The notes beneath the pieces are model-generated. The model did not search any database and was not told the DNA's origin. It worked only from the letters and a program-made list of their open reading frames with translations. Below, piece by piece: positions 8,611 to 17,750 of a stretch of 59,608 bases of DNA. Source of the stretch: JAVKNF01 sp031537795 (GTDB lineage Bacteria; Pseudomonadota; Alphaproteobacteria; Rickettsiales; Deianiraeaceae). The DNA lies in NCBI GenBank assembly GCA_031537795.1, contig JAVKNF010000024.1, positions 1-59,608 of the forward strand, in the 5' to 3' direction. Numbering within the stretch: position 1 is the stretch's first letter; each line of letters opens with the position of its first letter. Made by a program: the position numbers and the translations under genes.

Positions 8611-10254
8611 ATGTTAAAAGAAAATAATCATTTATTTTCTTTGAGACATAGCTGTGCTCATCTTTTAGCAAATGCAATAAAACAATTGTATCAAAGTCAA
8701 GTTCAAATAATTATTGGCCCTGTTGTAGAAAATGGTTTTTATTATGACTTATTTTTTAATAACAGTAAGACTTTAAATGAAAATGATTTAGATGTTATTC
8801 AGAATAAAATGCATGAAATATCAAAAAAAAACTTGTATCTAGAAAGAATAGTTTGGACTAGAGATAAAGCAATTAATTATTTCAAAGAAATTGGTGAATT
8901 GTATAAAGTGAAGATAATAGAGAAAATACCACAAAATGAAGAAATAACCGTTTATAAACAAGGTGAATTTATAGATCTTTGTAGAGGACCTCATATAAAA
9001 AACACAGAAGAAATAAAACATTTTAAATTAACAAAGGTTTCAGGCTCTTATTGGGAAGGTAATTCGAAAAATGAGAAATTTCAAAGAATTTACGGTCTTG
9101 CATTCGAAACAGAAGAAGATTTGAAGAGTTATTTAGATTTTCTAGAAGAAGTTGAAAAAATAGATCATAGAAAATTAGGCCCTAAATTGCAACTCTTTAA
9201 ACAATTAGATTATGCACCAGGTGATGTCTTTTGGCTTACAAATGGTTTGTTTTTATATAATAAATTAAAAGAGATTATTTCAGAAGAATTAAAAGATGAT
9301 TATCAGGAGGTTTTAACTCCTCAACTCGTGAACAAAAGACTGTGGGAGATTTCAGGGCATTGGGAAAAGTACAAAGAAAATATGTTCATTTCAAATATAG
9401 ACAAAGAAGAATCTGAATTTGCCTTAAAACCAATGAGTTGCCCTTGTCATATGGAAATTTTTAAAAGTGAAATTAGAAGCTATAAGGATTTACCTTTAAG
9501 ATATGCAGAATTTGGAAAATGTCACAGATATGAGCCAAAGGGTGCTCTTTATGGATTAATGAGGGTTAGGGCTTTTTGCCAAGATGACGGGCATATTTTT
9601 TGTACAGAAGAGCAAATAGAATCAGAGACAATAAAATTCTACGAATCTCTTAAGAGAACTTATGAAAGATTTAACTTTAAAGAAATTCTTATTAAAGCTT
9701 CAACAAGGCCAAAAATATCAGCAGGAACGGATGAAAATTGGAAGAAGGCCGAACTCTCATTGTTTAAAGCTCTTTCAAAAAATAATATTAAATATGAAAT
9801 TCAGGAAGGAGAGGGTGCTTTTTACGGGCCTAAATTAGATTTTCAACTTAAAGATTGTTTAGGTAGAATTTGGCAATGTGGCACTTTTCAAGTAGATTTT
9901 ATTTTACCTGAAAGACTTGAGGTTTTATACACAGATAAAGACGGTAAAAGAAAGACACCAGTTGTTTTACATAGAGCAATTTTAGGTTCGATTGAAAGAT
10001 TTATAGGAATCTTAATAGAAAATTACAAAGGTAGATTTCCGGACTGGTTGAACCCCGTTCAAGCTGTGGTTTTAGGTGTGAGTAATAAATTTGATTCTTA
10101 CGTTCAAAAAAAATACGAAGAATTAAAGAAAGAAGGAGTAAGAGTCGTGATGGACATTTCTAAAGAAAGGCTTGGTTCTAAAATTAGAAAATATAAAACA
10201 ATGGGAATTAGCGAAGAAAATATTATAGTTATAGGAGAAAAAGAAATTCAATAA
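8611..10254 (+). CDS. thrS: Threonyl-tRNA synthetase, truncated at both ends
   Basis: A 547-residue class II synthetase that charges tRNA-Thr. The editing domain is present (HSCAHLLANAIKQLY, CRGPHI). The catalytic core has the zinc Cys region KPMSCPCHMEIF, motif 2 around AEFGKCHRYEPKGALYG, GEGAFYGPKLDF, and motif 3 HRAILGSIERFIGIL. Relative to the usual 635-645 residues it lacks the N-terminal TGS domain (it starts just before HSCAHLL) and about 40 C-terminal residues (it stops at IVIGEKEIQ, where other ThrRS continue with the end of the anticodon-binding domain). The Gly usually found in the CPGH motif is Cys. The ATG is five bases after virB2, which excludes a longer N-terminus in this frame. 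It is probably the working ThrRS. Confidence 0.93.
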   Translation: MLKENNHLFSLRHSCAHLLANAIKQLYQSQVQIIIGPVVENGFYYDLFFNNSKTLNENDLDVIQNKMHEISKKNLYLERIVWTRDKAINYFKEIGELYKVKIIEKIPQNEEITVYKQGEFIDLCRGPHIKNTEEIKHFKLTKVSGSYWEGNSKNEKFQRIYGLAFETEEDLKSYLDFLEEVEKIDHRKLGPKLQLFKQLDYAPGDVFWLTNGLFLYNKLKEIISEELKDDYQEVLTPQLVNKRLWEISGHWEKYKENMFISNIDKEESEFALKPMSCPCHMEIFKSEIRSYKDLPLRYAEFGKCHRYEPKGALYGLMRVRAFCQDDGHIFCTEEQIESETIKFYESLKRTYERFNFKEILIKASTRPKISAGTDENWKKAELSLFKALSKNNIKYEIQEGEGAFYGPKLDFQLKDCLGRIWQCGTFQVDFILPERLEVLYTDKDGKRKTPVVLHRAILGSIERFIGILIENYKGRFPDWLNPVQAVVLGVSNKFDSYVQKKYEELKKEGVRVVMDISKERLGSKIRKYKTMGISEENIIVIGEKEIQ

Positions 10255-10266
10255 TTAAAGCTATTT

Positions 10267-10839
10267 TTATTGTATTTCTATTATTCTTTTATATGAATTG
10301 CATTTATTTTTCTTTCCACAAAAATTACTGCGAGTCATTATATTTATTATCAAGACAGAAAATATCATTAAGCAAACAATTAAAATTTTTATACATTCAT
10401 GAATTTCTGAAATATTAGTAAAAAATAAATTATAAAATAACAAAGCAAACCAAAAAATAAATATGATGAAATTAATCAATATATTTATTTTTGAAACAGA
10501 CCAAGGATAAGCGTCAAAGATATTATACCAATGGCTTTTAATATTTTGTAGTTGTTCGCTGTGAAGTTTAATTTGTTCATCTTGTTCTAGTTGATCTATT
10601 TTATATTCATAATTTTCTTGCCAAAATTTAGAACCTCTGCTAGATAAATACCAAATAAATGAAGTTAAAATACCTAAACAAATTATAATTATTTTTTCGA
10701 ATACACTTTTGTTAGGTTCTATATGTATATATGCTGTAAATAAAGCACCGACTAATATTGCAAAATAGTGGGTTCGCTTCCAAGATAATTCTATTTCAAA
10801 ATTTCTAATTTCCCAAGCTTGTTTAAGTTCATCTTTCAT
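10267..10839 (-). CDS. Four-helix membrane protein, possibly RipA/8xMP-like
   Basis: A 190-residue protein. The N-terminal segment WEIRNFEIELSWKRTHYFAI is followed by two membrane helices (about 27-45 and 50-66), a cytoplasmic loop beginning SSRGSKFWQENYEYK and running through a charged Gln/Glu-rich coil (about 67-110), then two more helices (about 119-140 and 147-165). This layout and the FEIELxWKR-x2-YF and RGSKFWQENYE words resemble a conserved bacterial family of small membrane proteins that I associate, with limited confidence, with RipA-like octameric membrane proteins. It is convergent with thrS (12 bases between stops). A minus-strand TTGACA at 10884-10889 may serve it. Confidence 0.5.
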   Translation of the reverse strand: MKDELKQAWEIRNFEIELSWKRTHYFAILVGALFTAYIHIEPNKSVFEKIIIICLGILTSFIWYLSSRGSKFWQENYEYKIDQLEQDEQIKLHSEQLQNIKSHWYNIFDAYPWSVSKINILINFIIFIFWFALLFYNLFFTNISEIHECIKILIVCLMIFSVLIINIMTRSNFCGKKNKCNSYKRIIEIQ

Positions 10840-10909
10840 AGTCTTATGAAGTAAGTAATTGAAAATTATTTAATTGATTTTATTGTCAAGTAATTTATAG
10901 CTGATTACT

Positions 10910-11875
10910 ATGCTTTTAATATTTTTTTTATCATTTATTTTTTCTGAACTTAAATCATATTCCGTTATAAGAAACCTTGAAATAATAAATAAGAATTTTA
11001 TCTTAACTAAAAATATCTTAGTATCAGATTCTCATAAAGAATTAGAATTAAAAAATGAAACACCTATTAAATTAATAAGAACTTTTATAATTGATAATGA
11101 AATATATTATTTAATAATTAATAGAAGTACATTAGACGCCTATATCGTTAGAGAGAATATTGTTCTTCATAATTCTAAAGAAGATAAAAATAAGAATACA
11201 AAATTAGATCTAATGCTTCAGAAATACAAAGAAAAACCTTTAAAATTTAGAGAGAGTAACAATACAAAAAATGATAAGATGCAATTTTTTTTAACAATAG
11301 ACATGTGTCCGTCTTCTAAAAATTACTACGACGATGACATTCTTTATGATTGGCTAAAGAATATATCCAAGGAAGATAAAATAAAAATCCCATTAGGTAT
11401 TTCAATCACTAAATCTTGGGCTGAAAAACATAAAAAAGGTTTTGATAAAATAAGAAATACAAAAGAATTTAATATTAGTTGGATTAATCACTCAAGTACT
11501 CATCCTTTAAGTTCCAAAGAAGGCATTAAAAACTATCTTTTTATGACAGACAAAAATGTGAATTTTGAAAAAGAAATACTAGATCTAGAAGAATTTCTAT
11601 TAAATAAAGGTGAAATACCTTCTATTTTCTTTAGATTTCCTGGTTTGATCTATAATCAAGAATTATTATGCAAATTAAATAAGATGTCTTTAATTGCTCT
11701 TGATTCAGATACTTGGATTAACAAAGAAGAACATTTGAAAAACAATTCAATAGTTTTAATTCATGGAAATGGAAATGAAAGAGACGGAATATATAAGTTC
11801 AAAAAAGAATATTCTATATTAAAGAAAAACAAACAAATTGATAAATTAAGTTTTTTTAATATAAAAGATCTATAA
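10910..11875 (+). CDS. Polysaccharide deacetylase (carbohydrate esterase 4, NodB-like)
   Basis: A 321-residue protein with an N-terminal hydrophobic segment (residues 1-12) that may act as signal or anchor. The NodB domain occupies about residues 125-320: LTIDMCPS supplies the first Asp motif, HSSTHPL the zinc-binding H-x3-H pair, FFRFPGL the R-x-P motif, and SIVLIHGNG the final His strand. CE4 enzymes remove acetyl groups from sugars of peptidoglycan, chitin or exopolysaccharide with a divalent metal. The 110 residues before it are divergent and may be a periplasmic substrate-recognition part. Its neighbours include an ABC-2 polysaccharide exporter and LPS genes, so a cell-envelope glycan substrate is likely. 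Confidence 0.72.
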   Translation: MLLIFFLSFIFSELKSYSVIRNLEIINKNFILTKNILVSDSHKELELKNETPIKLIRTFIIDNEIYYLIINRSTLDAYIVRENIVLHNSKEDKNKNTKLDLMLQKYKEKPLKFRESNNTKNDKMQFFLTIDMCPSSKNYYDDDILYDWLKNISKEDKIKIPLGISITKSWAEKHKKGFDKIRNTKEFNISWINHSSTHPLSSKEGIKNYLFMTDKNVNFEKEILDLEEFLLNKGEIPSIFFRFPGLIYNQELLCKLNKMSLIALDSDTWINKEEHLKNNSIVLIHGNGNERDGIYKFKKEYSILKKNKQIDKLSFFNIKDL

Positions 11876-11880
11876 TTTTT

Positions 11881-13140
11881 TTAAATTGGGAATTTATCAT
11901 TAATATTATAGTAAATAGATAGACCAGTTTTTCTGTTTTTAATTTCATATTTCTGCTCTAAAAAATTCTTTTTTCCTATTATTATTTGCTTTGGAACCCC
12001 TATTAAGTCGGCCGTGTTTAATTTTTCACCCACAGTATTTTCACTATCATCATAAAGAACTTCAAGACCTTTTTCTGTTAATTCTTTATACATTCTTTCT
12101 GAAAAATCAGACATTTCTTTATTTTTCTGATCAAGATTTATCAATAAATAATCAAAAGGAGAAACAGATTCAGGCCAGATTATTCCTTTTTCGTCATTTG
12201 AAAACTCAACAATACCCGCAAGAACTCTACTAACGCCAATTCCAAAAGTGCACATTTCAGGGTTAATTAATTCTCCTTTTAAATTTTGAATCTCAACTCT
12301 CATTTTTTCTGTGTATTTTTTACCTAAATAAAATATTTGACCAACTTCTATTCCTTTTTTATTTTCAAAATTTAAAATGTTTTCATCTTGTTTCATTTTT
12401 TCCTCTGTGAAAGCTCTAATTTTCAATATTTCTTCAAAAGATAATGCAGAATAATCAAAGTCTTTTAGATTTTTATCATAAAAAACTTTAGTTTCTCCGT
12501 ATTCTGCTAATATATGAAATTCATGACTTAAATCTCCTCCTATTTCACCTGTATCTGCAAGCATTGGAATAACTTTAACCCCAATATCTTTGAAGATATT
12601 CAGATAAACTTTATACATTTCATAATAATGTTTCTCCGCATCTGTTTTATTTAAATGAAAAGAATAAGAATCCATCATTAAAAATTCACGACATCTCATT
12701 AAACCGTAACGAGGTCTTATTTCATCTCTAAATTTCCAATTTATTTGGTATAAATTTACTGGTAAATTTCTATAACTTTTAATATGTTGCTTAAATAAAT
12801 CAACAACAACCTCTTCGTTTGTTGGGCTATATAATAATTCATTATTATTTCTATCTTTAATTTTTAAAGTCTCATCTCCATAAGTTCTTTCTGTGATTTT
12901 CCATAGATTTGAATCTTGGATTGTTGGCATAATAATTCTCATTGCTCCAATTTTATTGAGATTTTTCTCTATAATATTTTCTATTTTTCTTAAAACTTTC
13001 TGCCCGATAGGAAGAAAAGTATATATACCAGAAAGATTTTGTCTTATAAAACCACCCTTAACTAAAAGTTTATGAGAGATACAAGTTGCTTCAGAGGTTA
13101 AATTTTTAGATATAGGTAAATAATATCTACTTAACCTCAT
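11881..13140 (-). CDS. proS: Prolyl-tRNA synthetase, short alphaproteobacterial type
   Basis: A 419-residue class II synthetase that charges tRNA-Pro. Motif 1 region GQKVLRKIENII, motif 2 INWKFRDEIRPRYGLMRCREFLM, and motif 3 TFGIGVSRVLAGIVEFS are intact. The C-terminal anticodon-binding domain begins at VSPFDYLLINL. As in other alphaproteobacterial ProRS, the roughly 180-residue cis-editing insertion between motifs 2 and 3 is absent, so mischarged Ala-tRNA-Pro must be cleared in trans or tolerated. Length is close to the Rickettsia enzyme. It is convergent with the deacetylase gene and lies 20 bases downstream of tlc on the same strand. Confidence 0.94.
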   Translation of the reverse strand: MRLSRYYLPISKNLTSEATCISHKLLVKGGFIRQNLSGIYTFLPIGQKVLRKIENIIEKNLNKIGAMRIIMPTIQDSNLWKITERTYGDETLKIKDRNNNELLYSPTNEEVVVDLFKQHIKSYRNLPVNLYQINWKFRDEIRPRYGLMRCREFLMMDSYSFHLNKTDAEKHYYEMYKVYLNIFKDIGVKVIPMLADTGEIGGDLSHEFHILAEYGETKVFYDKNLKDFDYSALSFEEILKIRAFTEEKMKQDENILNFENKKGIEVGQIFYLGKKYTEKMRVEIQNLKGELINPEMCTFGIGVSRVLAGIVEFSNDEKGIIWPESVSPFDYLLINLDQKNKEMSDFSERMYKELTEKGLEVLYDDSENTVGEKLNTADLIGVPKQIIIGKKNFLEQKYEIKNRKTGLSIYYNINDKFPI

Positions 13141-13160
13141 TTAATTTTATGTAATGTTTA

Positions 13161-14618
13161 TTATTTTTGTAATTCTTTCATTCTTTTACCAAGAACAGAA
13201 ACAGCAAATATCCAAAGACAAGCAACAAGAATAAAGAAGCCAAATGTATAAGGAGCTATTGTAGATGCGGAAGTAGCGCCAGTAATAATTATTAAAGTAC
13301 TTTGAATAAAAGCACCTCCTGACTTTCCTAATCTTCCCCCTAAAACTTCAACAGCTGGTTTACCTTTACCTTTAATTTCTGAGTCCAAAGGAATATAAGC
13401 CATTTCTTTTGTTGAATCGAAAAGAGAATATTTTACAACTTTAGTTGCAATGACTATAAAAAAGCCAGTCATTACTGCTACATAAACTGGATTAGATATT
13501 AAAGTTCCAACAAGACCTCTTGATAAAATACAAACATAAAATATAACACCTCCAATCAACATAATTGCAGGAGTGATAACCGCAGCTGCTTTCCAGCTTA
13601 ATTTTCTAAGTATTCCAGTTCCAGCAACAAGACCAAAAACAACCGAAGAAATACCGGTCCATTGTGAATATCTATTCATAAAAGCATTCAATGCAGCTGT
13701 ATCTTTAGCGAAATATAATTTAACTTGTTCTTTCCATTGAACTTCAACTAAATTAACAGTAACACCGTAAGCAATAACAAGCATAGCTATTAACTGTAAA
13801 TGTTTTGAATTTGCTAATATTTTAAAGCTATCCATAATACCAGGTTTTGCTTTCTTTTCTTTCTTTTCAGTAGATTCAATTTTCTCTTCAGAGTGTGTAA
13901 CGTTTACATATCTATAAAGCAGCATACAAACAATTCCATAAAAGGCAACAGATATTAATTGACCTTTCAAAGAATAATACCATCTATCTGCTGTGGTTTC
14001 AAATAACTCATAACCTCTTTCGGTTAAAAAAGAAGACCATTTACCACATAAAACTAAAGAAAAATTACCTAAAATTATAAATAAAGGATAAAATCTTTTA
14101 GAAAGTTCCATTTTTATTATTTGGTTTGCGAATTGCCAGAAAAGTGTAGATAAAGCTAAACTTCCCCAAATTTCAGACAAAACATAAAATAAAGAGAAAG
14201 ACCAATATGCATATATATCTATAATGTTTGATAGTCTAGGATAATTTAATTTTAATATTGAGATACTTTGAACTGAAGGATGTATTAATTCAACATTGGG
14301 ATATAAAATAAAAGCGAAAGAAAGAAAAAAAAGAACAAAAAATGAAACGATTGCATAAAAAGTTTTCTCTCTACCTAGTGAGTTTAACATCTTAGAGTAT
14401 ATCATAACAGTAAATAAAGCAGCAGGAGTGACGATATATAATTTTAAGAATGTTAATATACCTGCACTTCCTGTAGCGTTTATCACTAAAGTATCTTTCA
14501 TATTTCTTAAAATGGTATAATTATACAACACTCCAAATATGATGCCCGCCATAGGGAAAAACAGTTTGAATTCTGATCTTTCTATTGGAAAAATAGCACT
14601 TTTTAACTTTGCAAACAT
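13161..14618 (-). CDS. tlc: ATP/ADP translocase (nucleotide transport protein, Tlc family)
   Basis: A 485-residue inner-membrane protein with about 11-12 hydrophobic helices and the family signature near the N-terminus (YTILRNMKDTLVINATG). The RN-x-KDTL pattern is typical of Rickettsia and Chlamydia nucleotide transporters. The protein exchanges host ATP for bacterial ADP or imports other nucleotides; paralogues differ in substrate and sequence alone does not tell which this is. A minus-strand TTGACA lies at 14654-14659, 36 bases before the start. Presence of this carrier is the strongest single indication of an energy-parasitic intracellular lifestyle. Confidence 0.93.
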   Translation of the reverse strand: MFAKLKSAIFPIERSEFKLFFPMAGIIFGVLYNYTILRNMKDTLVINATGSAGILTFLKLYIVTPAALFTVMIYSKMLNSLGREKTFYAIVSFFVLFFLSFAFILYPNVELIHPSVQSISILKLNYPRLSNIIDIYAYWSFSLFYVLSEIWGSLALSTLFWQFANQIIKMELSKRFYPLFIILGNFSLVLCGKWSSFLTERGYELFETTADRWYYSLKGQLISVAFYGIVCMLLYRYVNVTHSEEKIESTEKKEKKAKPGIMDSFKILANSKHLQLIAMLVIAYGVTVNLVEVQWKEQVKLYFAKDTAALNAFMNRYSQWTGISSVVFGLVAGTGILRKLSWKAAAVITPAIMLIGGVIFYVCILSRGLVGTLISNPVYVAVMTGFFIVIATKVVKYSLFDSTKEMAYIPLDSEIKGKGKPAVEVLGGRLGKSGGAFIQSTLIIITGATSASTIAPYTFGFFILVACLWIFAVSVLGKRMKELQK

Positions 14619-14701
14619 AAATTTTTTTAAACAAGTAAATTAAAAATTTTAATTGTCAAATAATTATTAAATTCTTCCAGCTTTTTTCAAGACAAAAACA
14701 A

Positions 14702-15481
14702 CTAAATATAATAAACTATTTTTTTTGAGAGCTTCTTTCTTGTAAAATAGAAAATTAAAAAAGCAAACAATAACCAAATAAACATAGCAAAATGAAAAAT
14801 TAAAGAAGGTAATTTACCAGAATATAAAATATCATTTATTGACTGTATCAATATAAAATAAGGATTAAAATACATCAAATACTCTTGAACTAATTTAGAC
14901 GGAAGCATATTTACTGGGTAATTTATAGGTGTAATCCACATTAAAATTATATTTCCAAGCTCTATTAAATATGATAAATCGTTAACGTAAATATAAAGAA
15001 TAGAAATTGAATAACATATAAAAAATAAAAAAAGTAAAATATATAAAAAATAAAAAGGAGACATCAAATAATATATATTAAATACTAATTTGCCATTAAA
15101 TATAGAAAATAAAATGACAGAAATTAGTATAGTTACAAAATATACATAAAATTGCTGAAGAATATCTGCAAAAACAAGAATTTCTTTACTGAAATTTACC
15201 TTTTTTAATAATGATCCTCTTGACTCTATAGACTTCAATGAAATTGATATTGAGCTAGATATAAATATAAATAACGTTAAATTGCAAGCAAGAAATAAAA
15301 AATAATTTTCTATATTTATATTTATAACTCTTGTAAAAATTAAGCAAAAGATTAAAACTTGTACGATAGTTCTTAATGACATCCAAAATTTACCTAGAAA
15401 AGCTCTTCCGTATATTACTTTTATATTATAAGAAACTATATTTATAATAATTTGAAAGTTTGTTAATAATTTATTAAACAT
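14702..15481 (-). CDS. ABC-2 type polysaccharide exporter, permease subunit (Wzm/KpsM-like)
   Basis: A 259-residue protein with six predicted membrane helices and the ABC-2 start region VIYGRAFLGKFWMSLRTIVQVLIF, which matches Wzm/TagG/KpsM permeases (typical YR-x5-LG-x2-W). The helix-loop region ending WITPINYPVNMLP, with YLMYFNPYFILIQSI after it, is also characteristic. It would form the inner-membrane channel moving undecaprenyl-linked O-antigen, capsule or teichoic-acid-like polymer. Its ATPase partner is encoded immediately upstream, eight bases away on the same strand. Confidence 0.85.
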   Translation of the reverse strand: MFNKLLTNFQIIINIVSYNIKVIYGRAFLGKFWMSLRTIVQVLIFCLIFTRVININIENYFLFLACNLTLFIFISSSISISLKSIESRGSLLKKVNFSKEILVFADILQQFYVYFVTILISVILFSIFNGKLVFNIYYLMSPFYFLYILLFLFFICYSISILYIYVNDLSYLIELGNIILMWITPINYPVNMLPSKLVQEYLMYFNPYFILIQSINDILYSGKLPSLIFHFAMFIWLLFAFLIFYFTRKKLSKKIVYYI

Positions 15482-15489
15482 ATATTTTT

Positions 15490-16221
15490 TTATTCATTTG
15501 TTTTGTGGTAGATTTCTAAAATTTTAGACGTATCTCCTTTTTCTATTATTCTTCCTTTTTCTATTAAAATTGATTCTTTGCATAATTTTAAGACTTCTTC
15601 TGGGTTGTGGCTAATAAATACACCTATTTCAATTTCTTTCCATTTTTTTGTCATTTCAGAATATGCTTTTTTTATAAAATACTCATCTCCTGTTGCAAAA
15701 ACCTCATCCATTAAAACGATGTTTCCTTCTTGAAAGAAACTTGCAGCAAAAAGCAATCTAGCTTTCATTCCAGAAGAATATGTATAAAAAGGCATATCGA
15801 TTTGATTATCATTAAATTCTATGAAATCTATAATTTTAAGCTCTAATTCTTTTGTGTATTGAATGTAATTATTATTATATATAAACCCTAATTTTATATT
15901 ATCTCTACCAGTAAGAACATGATTGAAGCCTATATATTGATCTATCATAGCTAGAACTTTCCCTCTAATTTCTACATTTCCATCTTTTGGAGGATAAACG
16001 CCAGTCATTAATCTTAATAATGTACTTTTTCCACTTCCATTTCTTCCTATAATACCAATTTTATCTCCTGTTTTTAAATGAAGAGATATATCGTGAAGGA
16101 CTCTTATTTCTACATTATAATTTTTCTGTTTATGTAAAAAAATATTTCTTAAACTTGAAGCTCTTTTTTCTAAATCTATAACGTCTAAATTTACATTTTG
16201 AATAATGATTTCACTGTTCAT
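15490..16221 (-). CDS. ABC-2 type polysaccharide exporter, ATPase subunit (Wzt/KpsT-like)
   Basis: A 243-residue ABC ATPase of the Wzt/TagH type. Walker A is GRNGSGKST, the signature loop is YSSGMKARLLFA (the divergent form typical of polysaccharide exporters), Walker B is IVLMDEVFATGD, and the switch His is in FISHNPEEV. The N-terminal segment with LEKRASSLRNIFL precedes the nucleotide-binding domain as in Wzt. There is no C-terminal carbohydrate-binding extension, so it resembles the KpsT/short Wzt class that exports without recognising a capped chain end. It forms an operon with the permease. Confidence 0.88.
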   Translation of the reverse strand: MNSEIIIQNVNLDVIDLEKRASSLRNIFLHKQKNYNVEIRVLHDISLHLKTGDKIGIIGRNGSGKSTLLRLMTGVYPPKDGNVEIRGKVLAMIDQYIGFNHVLTGRDNIKLGFIYNNNYIQYTKELELKIIDFIEFNDNQIDMPFYTYSSGMKARLLFAASFFQEGNIVLMDEVFATGDEYFIKKAYSEMTKKWKEIEIGVFISHNPEEVLKLCKESILIEKGRIIEKGDTSKILEIYHKTNE

Positions 16222-16316
16222 AAATAAAAATGAATAACATTCTTTATTTTTTTAAAAGTAAAGAATAAAATTAGTTAGTTGAATTTTATTTATAAGATGT
16301 AAATAATCAAAAAAAT

Positions 16317-17081
16317 ATGTTTTTTTGGCAATATATCATTACAGGTTCTTGGTCTATCAAATTTATATTGATTATCACTCTTATATGTTTTTCTATGCTT
16401 ATTTCTATATTTTTTATATCAAAAAATAAATTAGATATCTTTAAAAGTTATCATATTTCTTTTGAGAGAAGTTTTTGGTCTGGTGTTGTTTTAGAGGAAT
16501 TATACTTGAATTTAAAAAAAAACAATCAATTGAATCATCCAACTGGAATGCTTTTTACAGTAATTATGGAGGAGTGGATTCAGACTATTAATAATAAATC
16601 TAATGACATAAATTATTCTATTAAAAGAATTGAGATTGCAACAGAAAAGGGTTTAAAAAAAATTGAATCTTACATTAAAAATGAACTAAATTTTATTAGT
16701 ATATTTAGCATTATTATACTTGGGCTTTCTAGTTTTTCTTTGTTGTTTCAAATTTCTGATTTATTTTTAAATATTGGTCAAACAGGAATTATGAATATTG
16801 AGAGTATAGTCACTTTTATTGGCTCTTCTTATATTCTTTTTTCAACATTGTTGCTTTGTTCTTTTTTATGCTTCTTGGGTTATATTTTTCTTTCCAAAAA
16901 AAGTGAAGATCTAATTTTAAATATAGATGAATTTTCTAAAGATTTGTCTATAATTTTATCAAGAGAAATGGAAAAAAATAAACAATATATAGAAAACAAT
17001 CAAAATAAAGTAAAGTTTCAAGATGATTCACAGCAGAATATTGAAGATAACTTAACAGAAGATAAAGATGATGAAATATAA
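16317..17081 (+). CDS. Diverged TolQ/ExbB-family protein
   Basis: A 254-residue protein with TolQ architecture: an N-terminal helix (about 12-36), a cytoplasmic stretch with SFERSFWSG as in TolQ, and two helices (about 118-145 and 156-182), then a charged acidic tail. TolQ with TolR and TolA makes the proton-driven motor for outer-membrane constriction. The conserved GTV-x-G motif of helix 2 and the two membrane Thr residues of the proton path are not recognisable: helix 2 reads FSIIILGLSSFSLLFQISD. The 14-base overlap with the following TolR-like gene supports the pairing. It may be a motor with altered energetics or a retained structural scaffold. Confidence 0.65.
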   Translation: MFFWQYIITGSWSIKFILIITLICFSMLISIFFISKNKLDIFKSYHISFERSFWSGVVLEELYLNLKKNNQLNHPTGMLFTVIMEEWIQTINNKSNDINYSIKRIEIATEKGLKKIESYIKNELNFISIFSIIILGLSSFSLLFQISDLFLNIGQTGIMNIESIVTFIGSSYILFSTLLLCSFLCFLGYIFLSKKSEDLILNIDEFSKDLSIILSREMEKNKQYIENNQNKVKFQDDSQQNIEDNLTEDKDDEI

Positions 17082-17460
17082 AAAATACTTTGGGTATATA
17101 TTTGCTTTGATATTTTCTTTGTCTGTTGTTTTTTCTATTGCTATTTTTATTTTTTTAACAAAAATAAAACAAAATAAAGGTTTAAACTTATATTTACCTG
17201 AAAGCGATTCTTATATTTTCAAAGACATAGAGCAACAGAAAGGAATAACAATACAAGTTGATGAAGATGTAAAAATGTATATTGATTCTGAAGAAATAAA
17301 TTCATTGGAAATTCTCAATATTTTAAAGCAAAAAACCCAAAATAAAGAGGACAATATTTATTTAGAAATTAATGAAAATATTAACTATAAAAATATCATA
17401 AGTTTAGTGGATTTATTGAAGAATGAAGGATATATTAATATTACCTTAATAACAAATTAG
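17068..17460 (+). CDS. Diverged TolR/ExbD-family protein
   Basis: A 130-residue protein with one N-terminal membrane helix (about 8-31) and a periplasmic domain with the TolR/ExbD beta-alpha-beta pattern: KGLNLYLPES, a strand ITIQVDEDVKMYIDSEEI, and a C-terminal NIISLVDLLKNEGYINITLIT resembling the usual (V/I)M-D-x-(A/L)-(K/R)-x-(A/L)-G. TolR normally has one essential Asp in the membrane helix (Asp23 in E. coli). Here the helix is all hydrophobic with no acidic residue. ATG 17068 or 17071 are both possible; either overlaps tolQ. The length fits TolR (about 140). Confidence 0.6.
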   Translation: MMKYKKYFGYIFALIFSLSVVFSIAIFIFLTKIKQNKGLNLYLPESDSYIFKDIEQQKGITIQVDEDVKMYIDSEEINSLEILNILKQKTQNKEDNIYLEINENINYKNIISLVDLLKNEGYINITLITN

Positions 17461-17473
17461 AAAATAAAAGAAT

Positions 17474-17671
17474 ATGAGAAATAAGATTTGGTTTTTTATT
17501 AAAAAATATAAATTGGGTTTTATGATTGTATTTGGAATAATAGGGAATTTAATATTAACGAAAAGTTCAGGATATATAGATTACAAAACAGAAAGAAAAA
17601 AAAATTTTGTTAAATATCAAGATAAAGCAATTATCTTTTTAAAGAAAAAAGACATTGAGCGACATATTTAG
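17474..17671 (+). CDS. Small single-pass membrane protein after the TolQ/TolR pair
   Basis: A 65-residue protein with a basic start, one membrane helix (about 14-31) and a Lys-rich C-terminal tail. It begins 13 bases after tolR, where tolA normally lies. It could be a vestigial TolA reduced to its anchor, or an unrelated small protein. TolB and Pal are not in the window. I do not recognise it with certainty. Confidence 0.5.
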   Translation: MRNKIWFFIKKYKLGFMIVFGIIGNLILTKSSGYIDYKTERKKNFVKYQDKAIIFLKKKDIERHI

Positions 17672-17713
17672 TTATATTATTTTTTAATTATCAGATTAAT
17701 TTTCTGTATTAAC

Positions 17714-17741
17714 TTGACTTCAATTTAATTTCCGTTAAAAT
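17714..17741 (+). promoter_or_regulatory. Putative sigma70 promoter of the beta-barrel protein gene
   Basis: TTGACT (17714-17719), 16-base spacer, TAAAAT (17736-17741). The -10 ends nine bases before the ATG at 17751, so transcription would start about two to three bases before the start codon, giving a nearly leaderless mRNA. Confidence 0.5.
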
Positions 17742-17750
17742 ACTCTTGTT

